Shown here: piece by piece, positions 22,220 through 31,771 of the stretch
Numbering within the stretch: the first letter of the stretch is position 1
Layout: each line of letters opens with the position of its first letter
Source: Nitrosomonas sp. sh817
Lineage (GTDB): Bacteria; Pseudomonadota; Gammaproteobacteria; Burkholderiales; Nitrosomonadaceae
Assembly: GCF_030908545.1 (NCBI RefSeq)
Contig: NZ_CP133083.1
Location: 682,001 to 746,000, forward strand
Reading direction: 5' to 3'
Length of the DNA stretch: 64,000 bases
Program-made: the position numbers and the translations under genes
The notes under the pieces: generated by a model
What the model was told of the DNA's origin: nothing
What the model saw: only the letters and a program-made list of their open reading frames with translations
Database searches by the model: none

Positions 22220-22290
22220 TTAGGGAAACGCTGATTAATCCGGTGAGCGAAGTGATTCGTTCGAGCAGTCGATTAATGAGTGTTTCCTCA
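22220..22290. mobile_element. Short MITE-like copy with IS5-type ends
   Basis: The left end TTAGGGAAACGCTGATTAAT and a degenerate right end (complement AGGAAACACTCATTAATC) bracket about 65 bp. The right half (CGAAGTGATTCGTTCGAGCAG) is clearly related to the right half of the 145-bp element near 13.2 kb (CGAAGCAATTCGCTCGTGCAG), so it looks like an internally deleted relative. It lies 52 bp upstream of hemE. Confidence 0.7.
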
Positions 22291-22341
22291 GGTATGTGCA
22301 AAATGTAGCCTTTTATAACAACTATAAGCATAGGCTTTGGA

Positions 22342-23415
22342 ATGACGACACTTAAAAACGACACATTGCTTCGCGCATTGCTGAAGCAGCCGATAGAATA
22401 CACGCCGGTTTGGTTGATGCGGCAGGCAGGAAGATACCTTGCGGAATATAATGAAACGCGTGCGCGGGCGGGGGATTTTCTGTCGCTCTGCAAAAATCCG
22501 GGATTTGCAACCGAAGTAACCATGCAACCCCTCGCGCGTTTTCCGCTGGATGCCGCGATACTGTTTTCCGATATTTTGACTATTCCGGACGCAATGGGAT
22601 TAGGGTTGTATTTCTCCCAGGGCGAAGGTCCCATGTTTAAGCATCCGTTGCGGGAAGAAGCGGAAATCCGGGCATTGAAGGTGCCCGATCCGGGAGCGGA
22701 GTTGCGCTACGTGATGGACGCCGTATCGGAAATAAGAAAAGCATTGGACAATCGTGTTCCGCTGATCGGTTTTTCCGGCAGCCCTTTCACGCTGGCTTGT
22801 TATATGGTTGAAGGGCGCGGCGGTACCGAATTCCGTGAAATCAAGACCATGCTGTATTCACGCCCGGAGCTGTTGCATCACATCCTGGACGTCAATGCAA
22901 AAGCGGTAACGGCTTATTTGAATGCGCAGATCGAATCGGGCGCGCAAGCCGTCATGATATTTGATACCTGGGGCGGTGCGCTGTCGCATGCAGCATACCG
23001 GGAATTCTCTTTGCATTATATCCGCCAGATTGTTGCCGGATTGAAGCGGGAGCAGGATGGTTCGCGCATACCCAGCATAGTTTTTACCAAAGGCGGCGGG
23101 TTGTGGCTGGAAGCGATTGCAGATATCGGATGCGACGCCGTCGGGCTGGATTGGACCATCGATATCGGAGAAGCGCGCCGCCGTGTCGGCGATAAAGTGG
23201 CATTGCAGGGAAATCTCGATCCGTCCGTGCTGTTTGCCACGCCTGAAGTCATTGCCGCGGAGGTGGAAAAAATTCTGATGAGCTATGGTAATGGGAGCGG
23301 GCATGTCTTTAATCTCGGTCACGGTATTTCGCAATTTACGCCACCGGAGAATGCCGCGGCGTTAGTCAATGCGGTCCATACCTTGAGCCGCAGATTCCAT
23401 GCCGGAGGCGCTTAA
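22342..23415 (+). CDS. hemE: Uroporphyrinogen decarboxylase
   Basis: Decarboxylates uroporphyrinogen III to coproporphyrinogen III in haem synthesis, cytosolic. The 357-residue protein shows the signature [17 protein letters not shown] (residues about 19-35), the active-site [13 protein letters not shown] segment, [15 protein letters not shown], and the C-terminal [16 protein letters not shown]. Full length. A short MITE copy lies immediately upstream. It is followed by a response-regulator gene after about 30 bp, but functional linkage is not evident. High haem demand is expected in ammonia oxidisers, whose hydroxylamine oxidation uses multihaem proteins. Confidence 0.97.
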   Translation: MTTLKNDTLLRALLKQPIEYTPVWLMRQAGRYLAEYNETRARAGDFLSLCKNPGFATEVTMQPLARFPLDAAILFSDILTIPDAMGLGLYFSQGEGPMFKHPLREEAEIRALKVPDPGAELRYVMDAVSEIRKALDNRVPLIGFSGSPFTLACYMVEGRGGTEFREIKTMLYSRPELLHHILDVNAKAVTAYLNAQIESGAQAVMIFDTWGGALSHAAYREFSLHYIRQIVAGLKREQDGSRIPSIVFTKGGGLWLEAIADIGCDAVGLDWTIDIGEARRRVGDKVALQGNLDPSVLFATPEVIAAEVEKILMSYGNGSGHVFNLGHGISQFTPPENAAALVNAVHTLSRRFHAGGA

Positions 23416-23446
23416 CCACAACCAATTGATAGTTGCAGGTAATCTT

Positions 23447-24136
23447 ATGCATATATTAATTATTGAAGATGATCTGGCGATTGCCGCCAATCTATATGAC
23501 TTTCTGGAATCAAGGGGGCATACGGTCGATGCTGCAGTGAATGGTGTTGCTGGTCTCCATCTGGCGGTTACGCAACGGTTTGATGCAATTTTGCTCGACT
23601 TGGGTTTGCCTGGAATGAACGGCATGACACTATGCCGTAAACTCAGGCAGGAATCACAAATCGACACACCCATTTTGATGCTGACTGCGCGCGATACGCT
23701 CGAAGATAAGCTGGCGGGTTTTGAACAGGGAGCCGACGATTATCTGATCAAGCCTTTTGCGTTGAAAGAAGTGGAAGCGCGTTTATTGGCATTGCATAAG
23801 CGGCATGCCGGAAAAGTAGCCAATCGCACGCTGGAGTTTGACAAGCTCTCTTTCGATCCGAAGACGCTGTCGATTCGCTTTGAGAACAAGAACGTCAAAC
23901 TTCCTCCCAAGTGTATCCGCTTATTGGCTTTGATGATGAGCGAACCGGGCCGGGTTTTCAGCCGCGAGGAACTGGAACTGGAAGCCTGGGAAGATGTTCA
24001 AGAAACCAGTGACACACTGCGTAGCCATATGCACATACTGCGGCGGGCATTGACCAAAGCGGGCGGATACGATCCGATAGAAACCGTGCATGGTCTCGGT
24101 TATTGTTTGACATCGCGTGTTCAGATTCCCGAATGA
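23447..24136 (+). CDS. Two-component response regulator, OmpR/PhoB family
   Basis: A 229-residue transcription regulator. The receiver domain (about 1-115) starts MHILIIEDDLAIAANLYDFL and has the phosphoacceptor aspartate in AILLDLGLPGMNG and the lysine in DYLIKPFAL. The C-terminal winged-helix DNA-binding domain (about 128-225) contains REELELEAWEDVQETSDTLRSHMHILRRAL and the YRLHG-like ETVHGLGYCL. The start at 23447 is used because the upstream extension overlaps hemE and is not receiver-like. It overlaps the kinase gene by 20 bp. The pair lies directly upstream of sbtA-sbtB, making bicarbonate uptake a possible target (inference). Confidence 0.92.
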   Translation: MHILIIEDDLAIAANLYDFLESRGHTVDAAVNGVAGLHLAVTQRFDAILLDLGLPGMNGMTLCRKLRQESQIDTPILMLTARDTLEDKLAGFEQGADDYLIKPFALKEVEARLLALHKRHAGKVANRTLEFDKLSFDPKTLSIRFENKNVKLPPKCIRLLALMMSEPGRVFSREELELEAWEDVQETSDTLRSHMHILRRALTKAGGYDPIETVHGLGYCLTSRVQIPE

Positions 24137-25391
24137 AAATAGTCTGCGCTACCGGGTTGCCGTAGCGCTGACAACTTTTAGCGTTTTTATCGTTGGAACG
24201 CTTTGTATTATTCTTTACTTTGTCTCGGATAATATCGAGGAAGAGCATATTGAGCAGGTGATCGAGATGGAAATGGATCATCTTGTTCAGCGCTATAAAA
24301 AGCACTCCGATTTTATCTACCAAGTCGGTTTGCATCTTAAAAGTTATGTTATTCATAACATCGATGACGAGTTGCAGATTCCAACGTATTTGCGCGGTTT
24401 GAATGCGGGATATCATCGGATTTACTATGGGCTGGAAGATTTTCACGTATTGGTGCGCACTGACCAGGGCGTGAAATTTCTTGTTGCCTACCGGATTGCG
24501 TTGCATCAGCAACGGTTAAGTAAATTAAGAGTGATCATCTTATTTTCCTGGTTTGCGGTGGTTGCCATCGCTTTTGTCGTCGGGTACTTGCTCGCCGGCG
24601 TGCTGGTCAAGCAAGTAACGGATCTGGCGGATCGTGTCAGTTCACTGGCAACAGAAGGCGATCAAACAGGCTTATTGACGCAACCGGATATGGACGAGGA
24701 AGTTGCGCAACTGGCGCAAGCCTTGGATGATTACCAAATCCGCATTAAACGAATGTTGCAGCGCGAGCAAGAGTTTACCGCCAATATCAGCCACGAATTA
24801 CGGACGCCGATTACTACCATTCTTACCAGTTGCGAGTTGCTGGTTGCTTCTGTTGATATACCGGCGCGAGCGCAACACCGGATAAAAATGATCGAAAGCG
24901 CGGCGACGCGCATGGGCGAGCAATTGCAAGCCTTGCTGTTCTTGGCGCGGGAGCAAGCGCTGGGCGCGACCGAGCCGATTGCGATTGCTGAATGCGTTTT
25001 CGATGCGGTTGAGCCGATTTGTACCGAAATTTACCGCAAAGGACTGGATTTCGAAGTCAATATCGCACCGTCTGTGACGATAGTACTGAACCGCCAAGCC
25101 TTGCATACCGCTCTGATGAACTTGCTGCGCAACGCAGTACAGTACACCGAGAGTGGTTTTATTCGTGTCGATTACAATAATCGCCGCTTATCCGTTACCG
25201 ACTCAGGTATCGGCATTGAACCGGCCTATCTGCCCTTACTGTATGAGCGTTTCTTTCGCGGCTCTGAGCAAGGCGAAGGCTTAGGAATCGGCTTGGCAAT
25301 CGTCAAGCGAATCTGCAATCACTACGGCTGGCGTATCGAAGTCGACAGCACCCCGGGCAAGGGTACGACTTTTCACATTATTTTCCCTTAA
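24117..25391 (+). CDS. Sensor histidine kinase with HAMP domain
   Basis: Membrane partner of the preceding regulator, 424 residues. Membrane segments are at about 12-36 and 137-160, around a periplasmic sensor of about 100 residues with no recognised ligand motif. HAMP follows at about 160-215, the phosphoacceptor SHELRTP box near residue 225, and the HATPase domain with LLRNAVQYTES (N box), DSGIGI (G1) and GLGIGLAIVKRI (G2). The start is a GTG inside the end of the regulator gene (20-bp overlap), indicating coupling. It belongs to the small-sensor group of OmpR-associated kinases. The signal is unknown. Confidence 0.9.
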   Translation: MFRFPNENSLRYRVAVALTTFSVFIVGTLCIILYFVSDNIEEEHIEQVIEMEMDHLVQRYKKHSDFIYQVGLHLKSYVIHNIDDELQIPTYLRGLNAGYHRIYYGLEDFHVLVRTDQGVKFLVAYRIALHQQRLSKLRVIILFSWFAVVAIAFVVGYLLAGVLVKQVTDLADRVSSLATEGDQTGLLTQPDMDEEVAQLAQALDDYQIRIKRMLQREQEFTANISHELRTPITTILTSCELLVASVDIPARAQHRIKMIESAATRMGEQLQALLFLAREQALGATEPIAIAECVFDAVEPICTEIYRKGLDFEVNIAPSVTIVLNRQALHTALMNLLRNAVQYTESGFIRVDYNNRRLSVTDSGIGIEPAYLPLLYERFFRGSEQGEGLGIGLAIVKRICNHYGWRIEVDSTPGKGTTFHIIFP

Positions 25392-25689
25392 TTTCTGAAG
25401 AAACACGCATCGTTCTCTTCACGAATTCTTCACGTTTCCTGTGTTAACGTTTCCGTGTGAAGGGTAATTCAGTCACGGGTTTCCAGGTATAAAACAGAGT
25501 GTTTTTCGTCGCCTGAATTTAACTAGGTAGTCACGTCTCGTAGAATTTTGATTCAAGAATTGAATTTCTCCATCAATTAGAGGGGGCATTTTTCTTTTTG
25601 CTTCGATTTCATCGAGACTCTGGAAGATACTGGAGTGAAAAATATTAATGAAACGGAATGGATATAACTATTAAAATAAGGAGTGTTGC
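25392..25689. promoter_or_regulatory. Upstream region of sbtAB with direct repeats
   Basis: About 300 bp between the kinase and sbtA. At 25418-25434 TTCACGAATTCTTCACG gives two TTCACG half-sites exactly 11 bp apart, the one-turn spacing typical of OmpR/PhoB-family binding sites. The second half-site also forms an imperfect inverted repeat with CGTGTGAAG at about 25454-25462, and GTTTCC occurs twice in between. No terminator was recognised. The sbtA Shine-Dalgarno is AAGGAG. Regulatory function is inference. Confidence 0.5.
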
Positions 25690-26646
25690 ATGGCTACTAT
25701 ACAACCAGTAGTGTTCTTTTTTGTTGCTGGGGTTTTGGCGGGCGTGATCAAGTCTGACCTGAAAATACCCGAAGCTTTGTACAAGAGTATGAGCTTGTTC
25801 TTGCTGATTGCCATTGGTTTCAAAGGCGGTGTGTCAATGGCGAAGTATGAAATCATGGAAGTATTACCAATTGCAGTTTCCATGGTGGTTTTATCGGCTT
25901 TGGTTCCATTAACCGCTTATCCGATTTTAAGATTCGTCGGTAAATTCACTCAGGCTGACGCCGGCGCCATTTCCGCGCACTATGGCTCGGTCAGCGCGGT
26001 GACCTTTGCCGTGGGTGTGGCTTTTCTGGCGGCGAAGGATGAGCCTTCTGAGGGCTATATGGTTTTGATTATGGCGCTGATGGAAATACCCGCGTTGGTA
26101 ACCGGTACAGTCCTGGCGCGCGCCGGTGCTGGCGGTGAAAAAACCCAATGGGGCAAGCTGATGCACGAGATTTTGACCGGTACCAGTCTTTATCTGTTAA
26201 TTGTGGGCGTTCTCATCGGGTACTATGCAGGGGTAGTAAAACTGGTGTCGCCATTGGATAAAATGTTCATGGACTTGTTCATGGGCGTATTGGCATTCTT
26301 CCTGCTGGAAATGGGATTGCTGGCATCGGCGCGGTTGAAGGCGGTTATGGCAAAAGGTGTTTTTATTGTGTCGTTCGGGATTTTGTTCCCGTTGATGGCT
26401 GGAATGTTTGGCGCTTATTTGGGCTGGATCTTCGGTCTGACTGAAGGCGGCACCATGCTGTTGGCGGTCTTGTATGCCAGCTGTTCATATATTGCTGCAC
26501 CGGCAGCTATGCGCATTGCAGTGCCGGATGCCGATCCTGCGGTTTCAATCGGCGCATCGCTGGGTGTGACATTCCCTTTCAATATCTTTATCGGGGTACC
26601 GATTTACTGGGAAATGGCGCACTGGTTCCATGGCATGGCAGTATAA
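25690..26646 (+). CDS. sbtA: Sodium-dependent bicarbonate transporter SbtA
   Basis: High-affinity Na+/HCO3- symporter of the SbtA (DUF897) family, 318 residues, inner membrane. It is almost entirely hydrophobic, with about ten membrane segments in two inverted halves. Conserved stretches include FKGGVSMAKYE in the first half, SAHYGSVSAVTFAVGVAFL around a helix break, and ASCSYIAAPAAMRIAVPDADPAVSIGASLGVTFPFNI near the C terminus. It is followed after 39 bp by a PII-like gene, the standard sbtA-sbtB pair of cyanobacteria and many autotrophs. In an ammonia oxidiser it would supply bicarbonate for CO2 fixation. Confidence 0.93.
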   Translation: MATIQPVVFFFVAGVLAGVIKSDLKIPEALYKSMSLFLLIAIGFKGGVSMAKYEIMEVLPIAVSMVVLSALVPLTAYPILRFVGKFTQADAGAISAHYGSVSAVTFAVGVAFLAAKDEPSEGYMVLIMALMEIPALVTGTVLARAGAGGEKTQWGKLMHEILTGTSLYLLIVGVLIGYYAGVVKLVSPLDKMFMDLFMGVLAFFLLEMGLLASARLKAVMAKGVFIVSFGILFPLMAGMFGAYLGWIFGLTEGGTMLLAVLYASCSYIAAPAAMRIAVPDADPAVSIGASLGVTFPFNIFIGVPIYWEMAHWFHGMAV

Positions 26647-26684
26647 TAAAGTACTTAATTAACCGGACAATTAATGGGGAAAAT

Positions 26685-27002
26685 ATGAATAATACGATTG
26701 CTATGAGACGATTTGAAATCGTTATCGGTATTGAGCAGCTTGAGCAACTGACGGATATATTGGAAAAATGTGAAGTACGTGGCTATACGGTACTTAAAAA
26801 TGCCGGCGGTTTGGGATCGCGTGGTGTGCGTGATCCGGATGATGTTTTGATGGAACAAGAGAACGTGATGGTTGTGCTTGCTTGCAAAGATGATCAGGCA
26901 CAGAGAATTGTCAACGAAGTTCGGCCGGTATTGAAAAAATTGGGTGGTATGTGCCTGATTTCGGATTGTCTGTGGCTTGAGGGACCGGCAGTCTCTTACT
27001 AA
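26685..27002 (+). CDS. sbtB: PII-like regulatory protein SbtB
   Basis: A 105-residue PII-superfamily protein expected to form trimers, bind adenyl nucleotides and act on the neighbouring SbtA transporter. It has the ferredoxin-like pattern (RFEIVIGIEQLEQLTDILEKCEVRGYTVLKNAGGLGSRG), a short variable loop (RDPDDVLMEQE), and VMVVLACKDDQAQRIVNEVRPVLKKLGGMCLISD. The C-terminal CGPxGC redox motif of some cyanobacterial SbtB proteins is absent; the chain ends LEGPAVSY. It is cotranscribed with sbtA and closed by a strong terminator. Confidence 0.88.
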   Translation: MNNTIAMRRFEIVIGIEQLEQLTDILEKCEVRGYTVLKNAGGLGSRGVRDPDDVLMEQENVMVVLACKDDQAQRIVNEVRPVLKKLGGMCLISDCLWLEGPAVSY

Positions 27003-27030
27003 CCGTTCTTTTTGCAGTTTCGTTTTATCT

Positions 27031-27070
27031 AGCAAAACGCGCAATAGAAACCTATTGCGCGTTTTGCTTT
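27031..27070 (+). terminator. Terminator of sbtAB
   Basis: A 17-bp perfect stem (AGCAAAACGCGCAATAG and its complement, AAAC loop) lies 29 bp after the sbtB stop. The distal arm contains GTTTT and is followed by TTTA, so termination is probably efficient on the plus strand. Confidence 0.85.
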
Positions 27071-27134
27071 ATCGCAAACGGTTTAGCCGATTGCCGGGAA
27101 ATCCAAAAATCCGGCTTTGTTATTCAAGTTGCCT

Positions 27135-27935
27135 ATGCATACCATGCAAAAAACCACACCGCTGCTATTACAGGTTATCCGGGTCATTAAATTGCTGTTT
27201 CATGTCATATCCGGTGTATTGCAATCGCTGGTGTATCCCTATTTTCCCCAGCACATCCGGCGATCGATGATGCAGCGATGGGCAACAGGCGTGCTGGCCT
27301 GTCTTGAAATCCGGTTGCAATGTTGCGGTAGCGTGCCGGCAGTGCAAGTGCAGCGGGTGCTGCTGGCGGCCAATCATGTTTCCTGGCTGGATGTGTGCGT
27401 GCTGATGGCTGCCTGCCCGACGCGTTTTGTCGCCAAAGCGGAGATCAGTCAATGGCCGGTTTTGGGTTTGCTAAGCCGGAATGTCGGCACGCTGTTTATC
27501 GAGCGCGCAAAACGCAGCGATACGCAGCGTATCAATCAGCAGATTGCAGAGGCGTTGGAGAATGGCGAAGTGGTGACGGTGTTTCCGGAAGGCACGACGA
27601 CCGACGGCTCTCAACTAAACCATTTTCATGCTTCTTTGCTGCAATCGGCAGTCAATGCGGATGCCTTGCTTTATCCGGCGGCGATCCAGTATTGCAACGT
27701 TGCCGGCGGGATTTGCAGGGAAGCGGCGTATATCGATTCATCGCTGATTGTGTCGCTGCAGAACATACTCAGCCAGCCGCGGATTGAAGCGGCATTAACT
27801 TTCACGCCTCCGGTTCCAAGCGGTTTGAGAAATCGCCGGGAATTGGCGCGCCTGGCCGAGCATGCGATTGCGGAAGTCTTGGCGGTGCCTATTCGCAAGG
27901 AATCTGAAAAATCTTCCGGTCTTCCAAGCGAATAG
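27135..27935 (+). CDS. 1-acyl-sn-glycerol-3-phosphate acyltransferase (PlsC family)
   Basis: Membrane-associated acyltransferase of 266 residues, transferring a fatty acyl chain to lysophosphatidate or a related lipid. An N-terminal hydrophobic segment at about 12-38 is followed by the catalytic HX4D motif in NHVSWLD, the FIERAKRSD segment and the substrate-binding VFPEGTTTDG motif. A few in-frame starts are possible (27117, 27135, 27144); none has a clear Shine-Dalgarno. It could equally serve lipid A- or ornithine-lipid-type modification. Its 3' end overlaps the convergent apaH gene by 47 bp. Confidence 0.87.
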   Translation: MHTMQKTTPLLLQVIRVIKLLFHVISGVLQSLVYPYFPQHIRRSMMQRWATGVLACLEIRLQCCGSVPAVQVQRVLLAANHVSWLDVCVLMAACPTRFVAKAEISQWPVLGLLSRNVGTLFIERAKRSDTQRINQQIAEALENGEVVTVFPEGTTTDGSQLNHFHASLLQSAVNADALLYPAAIQYCNVAGGICREAAYIDSSLIVSLQNILSQPRIEAALTFTPPVPSGLRNRRELARLAEHAIAEVLAVPIRKESEKSSGLPSE

Positions 27936-28689
27936 CGGTTAATTGCCCGCCCCAGACACAACCGCTATCCAAGGCAATCACATGATCGCTCAGATGTAAC
28001 CCTAATGCCGACCAATGCCCGCACACGATGGTATGCTGTTCACTGGCGCGGTGCGGCACGCGAAACCACGGTAAATAATCGGATGGAATGGTTGATAAAG
28101 CACCTTTAAAGTAAAGGTTCATTTTGCCATCGGCAGTGCAAATCCGCATTCGCGTCATGGCATTGACGATGACGCGTAAACGGATGAAGCCGCTCCAGTC
28201 GTCAAACCAGTAATCGGGTTCATTGCCATAGATGCCTGAAAAAATTTCGGGATAGCCGTCCTGACGTAAAGCGTTCTCCACTTCGGCTGACAGTTGCACG
28301 GCTTGAGCGATGGACCAAGAGGGCAGCAAGCCGGCATGTACCATCGCATAGGGGCCTTCGCTGTGAAATAATTTCTGCTGACGCAGCCAATGCAACAATT
28401 CCTCCCGGTCAGGCGCGTTGAGGATCGGCTGCAAGGTATCACTCGGATGATTTCTTCCGATACCCGCCGCAACCATCAATAAATGCAGATCATGATTCCC
28501 CAGTACGATTTGCACCGCATCGCCGGCTTGCTTGACATAGCGCAAGATCGCTAATGAATCCGGACCGCGGTTGACAAGATCCCCTGCCAGCCATAATTTA
28601 TCTTGGGTGGGGTCGAAGCGGATTAACGCGATGAGGCGTTGGAATGCTGTGAAACAGCCTTGCAAATCACCGATCGCATAAATGGCCAT
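27889..28689 (-). CDS. apaH: Bis(5'-nucleosyl)-tetraphosphatase, symmetrical
   Basis: Hydrolyses Ap4A to two ADP; it also removes Np4 caps from RNA in E. coli. The 266-residue metallophosphatase starts MAIYAIGDLQGCF, with the metal-binding motifs GDLVNRGPDS and LGNHDLHLL, MVHAGLLPSW, and the C-terminal CGHWSALG and ALDSGCVWGG motifs. It is full length and downstream of dapB (10 bp gap), probably in one unit. The final 47 bp overlap the convergent acyltransferase gene. Confidence 0.95.
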   Translation of the reverse strand: MAIYAIGDLQGCFTAFQRLIALIRFDPTQDKLWLAGDLVNRGPDSLAILRYVKQAGDAVQIVLGNHDLHLLMVAAGIGRNHPSDTLQPILNAPDREELLHWLRQQKLFHSEGPYAMVHAGLLPSWSIAQAVQLSAEVENALRQDGYPEIFSGIYGNEPDYWFDDWSGFIRLRVIVNAMTRMRICTADGKMNLYFKGALSTIPSDYLPWFRVPHRASEQHTIVCGHWSALGLHLSDHVIALDSGCVWGGQLTAIRLEDRKIFQIPCE

Positions 28690-28699
28690 GGCGAGGGTT

Positions 28700-29560
<861 letters not shown>

Positions 29561-29965
29561 TTATTTTTGACCACCGTTCTCTGGAGCGTTTTCTTCTTTT
29601 TCAGGGGGCGTTTGAGCCGGTTTTTGTTTTGCGGTCTCCTCTTTCGAGAAATTCATATAGTCTTCGATATTGATCAAAATATCATTGTCGAAGAAAAGCG
29701 TGAGCCGTTTTTGTTCAACCAGATCACCTTTTTTCCGGAACAAATAGACATAATCCCAGCGGTTGTCGCGAAAAGCGTCAATGATCAGCGGCGATCCCAA
29801 TACGAATAACACCTGCGATTTGGTCATGCCGGGCTTTAATTTTTCCAGCATTTCATCGGTAACGACGTTTCCTTGCTGCACATCGATCCGATAAATGACA
29901 TGCGGCAGGTATGAGCAGTTTGCCAGCAGCAAGAAAGTAAGCAGAACGGTAAATTTCGCAACCAT
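29561..29965 (-). CDS. bamE: Outer membrane protein assembly factor BamE
   Basis: Small lipoprotein of the BAM complex that inserts beta-barrel proteins. From the ATG at 29965 the 134-residue precursor has a signal peptide with the lipobox LANC. The conserved BamE domain follows (VIYRIDVQQGNVVTDEMLEKLKPGMTKSQVLFVLGSP...DNRWDYVYLF). A C-terminal tail rich in Lys, Glu and Pro is unusual only in length. The frame extends upstream to 29989, but the shorter start gives the better signal peptide. Divergent from fur, 77 bp apart, as in related genomes. Confidence 0.94.
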   Translation of the reverse strand: MVAKFTVLLTFLLLANCSYLPHVIYRIDVQQGNVVTDEMLEKLKPGMTKSQVLFVLGSPLIIDAFRDNRWDYVYLFRKKGDLVEQKRLTLFFDNDILINIEDYMNFSKEETAKQKPAQTPPEKEENAPENGGQK

Positions 29966-30042
29966 TTTGTTGATATGATATGTTTCCAAAGTAAGTACGG
30001 CGCTATATGATACAGTAAATTATTTTCCGAACAGAGATAACT

Positions 30043-30483
30043 ATGGGTAACTTTGATGATCTGAAAAGCATTGATCTAAAAAACAGCGGCCTTAAAACGA
30101 CACTGCCACGACTGAAAATATTGAATTTATTCGAGCAAAGCAGTGTGCGGCATCTGTCGGCTGAGGATGTTTACAAAGAGCTGATTAATGAAGGCGAAGA
30201 CATCGGGCTGGCGACAGTCTACCGGGTGCTGACGCAGTTCGAACAGGCCGGATTGCTGGAACGGCACCATTTCGAGAGTGGTAAAGCGGTGTTCGAACTG
30301 AAAGGCGACGGTCATCACGATCACTTGGTTTGCTTGCAGTGTGGCCGCGTGGAAGAATTCTACGATGCCGAAATCGAAAAACGTCAAACCGCCATCGCAA
30401 AAGAACGCGGTTTTAAATTGCAAGAGCATTCCTTGTCGCTATATGCGGATTGCATAAAAACCGACTGCCCGCATCGAAAATAA
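30043..30483 (+). CDS. fur: Ferric uptake regulator Fur
   Basis: Iron-responsive repressor of 146 residues. The N-terminal winged helix includes [31 protein letters not shown] and [17 protein letters not shown]. The metal-sensing region has [16 protein letters not shown] and the C-terminal zinc cysteines [12 protein letters not shown]. Ammonia oxidisers have a very high iron demand for haem proteins, so Fur control is expected to be broad, but no Fur box was identified here. The lytic transglycosylase gene begins 3 bp after its stop. Confidence 0.97.
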   Translation: MGNFDDLKSIDLKNSGLKTTLPRLKILNLFEQSSVRHLSAEDVYKELINEGEDIGLATVYRVLTQFEQAGLLERHHFESGKAVFELKGDGHHDHLVCLQCGRVEEFYDAEIEKRQTAIAKERGFKLQEHSLSLYADCIKTDCPHRK

Positions 30484-30486
30484 AAA

Positions 30487-31758
30487 ATGCCGGTGATCGT
30501 GTTCAGCATTCCTTCAATCAAGTCTCCATTAAATATCAGGAGTTTGCAGGCAGTTATTGTTGCATTCTCGGTTTTATTGTTAATACATCCGGCAGAAGCC
30601 AGTAATCCCCAGTTTGGCGAATGCATCTCCAGAATGAAGGATCAAGCGAGGAGCGAAGGTATTTCAGACAAAACCATCCAACAGGTTCTGGGGAAAGCAA
30701 GATATCTGCCGCGCGTGATTGAACTGGACCGGCGCCAGCCCGAATTCACGCAAACATTCGCAAACTACTTTGGTACGCGCATCAGCGAAGAACGCATTCA
30801 GCGCGGACGGGAGCTATTGACCAGGCATCGCGAGCTGCTGCGGCAGATTGAGCGGGAATCGGGCATACCGGCGCAATTTCTGGTTTCATTTTGGGGACTG
30901 GAAACCAACTACGGCGGTTTCTTTGGAGATTTCCGGATCACCGATTCGCTGGCGACATTGGCTTGCGATCCGCGCCGTAGCGGCTATTTTACGCAGGAAC
31001 TGCTGAATGCGATGCGCATCGTTGATGCCGGCGATATTGCCGCAGAGCGGATGATCGGGTCTTGGGCGGGTGCGATGGGGCATATGCAATTCATGCCGTC
31101 GACTTTTTTAAGGTACGCCAGAGATATCGACGGCGACGGACGCCGCGATCTGTGGGGGAGTATTCCGGATGCGATGGGTTCCGCAGCCAATTTTTTACGC
31201 CAATTGGGCTGGGTGCCGGGTTTAAACTGGGGGCAAGAAGTGCGTTTGCCGCCATCTTTCGATTATTCCCTGGCGGGGCGCGATCAGATGATGAGCTATG
31301 CCGAGTGGCAGCGCCTTGGCGTAGCGGCGATATCTGGTGCATCGCTGGGTCCTGCGGAGCAAAAAGCCGCACTGCTGGTGCCTTCCGGTCATCAAGGGCC
31401 GGCTTTCTTGGTGACCCAGAACTTCCACGTGATCATGCGCTGGAATCGCTCGGAATTTTATGCATTATCTGTCGGACATCTGGCCGACCGGATCGCGGGT
31501 GCTGCGCGATTGCACCGCATGCCGCCCGTTGAAACCATCAAAATTTCGCGTGAACAAGTGCGCCAACTGCAAAGGGATTTACTGGCATTGGGAATCGACG
31601 CCGGTGAAGCGGACGGCGTGCTGGGTTCCGCAACGCGGAAAGCGATCAGCCGTTTCCAGCAGAGAACGCAACGCATCGCCGACGGCCATCTCGATGCCGC
31701 CTTGTTGGTTGCGATTCGCGAGGCGGCAAACGGGGTAATGCAACAAATGGTGGAGTAG
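30487..31758 (+). CDS. Lytic murein transglycosylase (MltB family) with peptidoglycan-binding domain
   Basis: Cleaves peptidoglycan glycan strands to 1,6-anhydro products in the periplasm. The 423-residue protein has a signal peptide with a long N-region (about 1-38, ending PAEAS). The MltB-type catalytic domain spans about 45-340, with the catalytic glutamate in FWGLETNYGGFFGDF and the AMGHMQFMPSTFLRYARDIDGDG motif. A C-terminal peptidoglycan-binding domain (about 350-415) contains LQRDLLALGIDAGEADGVLGSATRKAI. There is no lipobox, so it is probably soluble. It lies 3 bp after fur, probably on the same transcript. Confidence 0.93.
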   Translation: MPVIVFSIPSIKSPLNIRSLQAVIVAFSVLLLIHPAEASNPQFGECISRMKDQARSEGISDKTIQQVLGKARYLPRVIELDRRQPEFTQTFANYFGTRISEERIQRGRELLTRHRELLRQIERESGIPAQFLVSFWGLETNYGGFFGDFRITDSLATLACDPRRSGYFTQELLNAMRIVDAGDIAAERMIGSWAGAMGHMQFMPSTFLRYARDIDGDGRRDLWGSIPDAMGSAANFLRQLGWVPGLNWGQEVRLPPSFDYSLAGRDQMMSYAEWQRLGVAAISGASLGPAEQKAALLVPSGHQGPAFLVTQNFHVIMRWNRSEFYALSVGHLADRIAGAARLHRMPPVETIKISREQVRQLQRDLLALGIDAGEADGVLGSATRKAISRFQQRTQRIADGHLDAALLVAIREAANGVMQQMVE

Positions 31759-31771
31759 TTCCGGGTATTTC

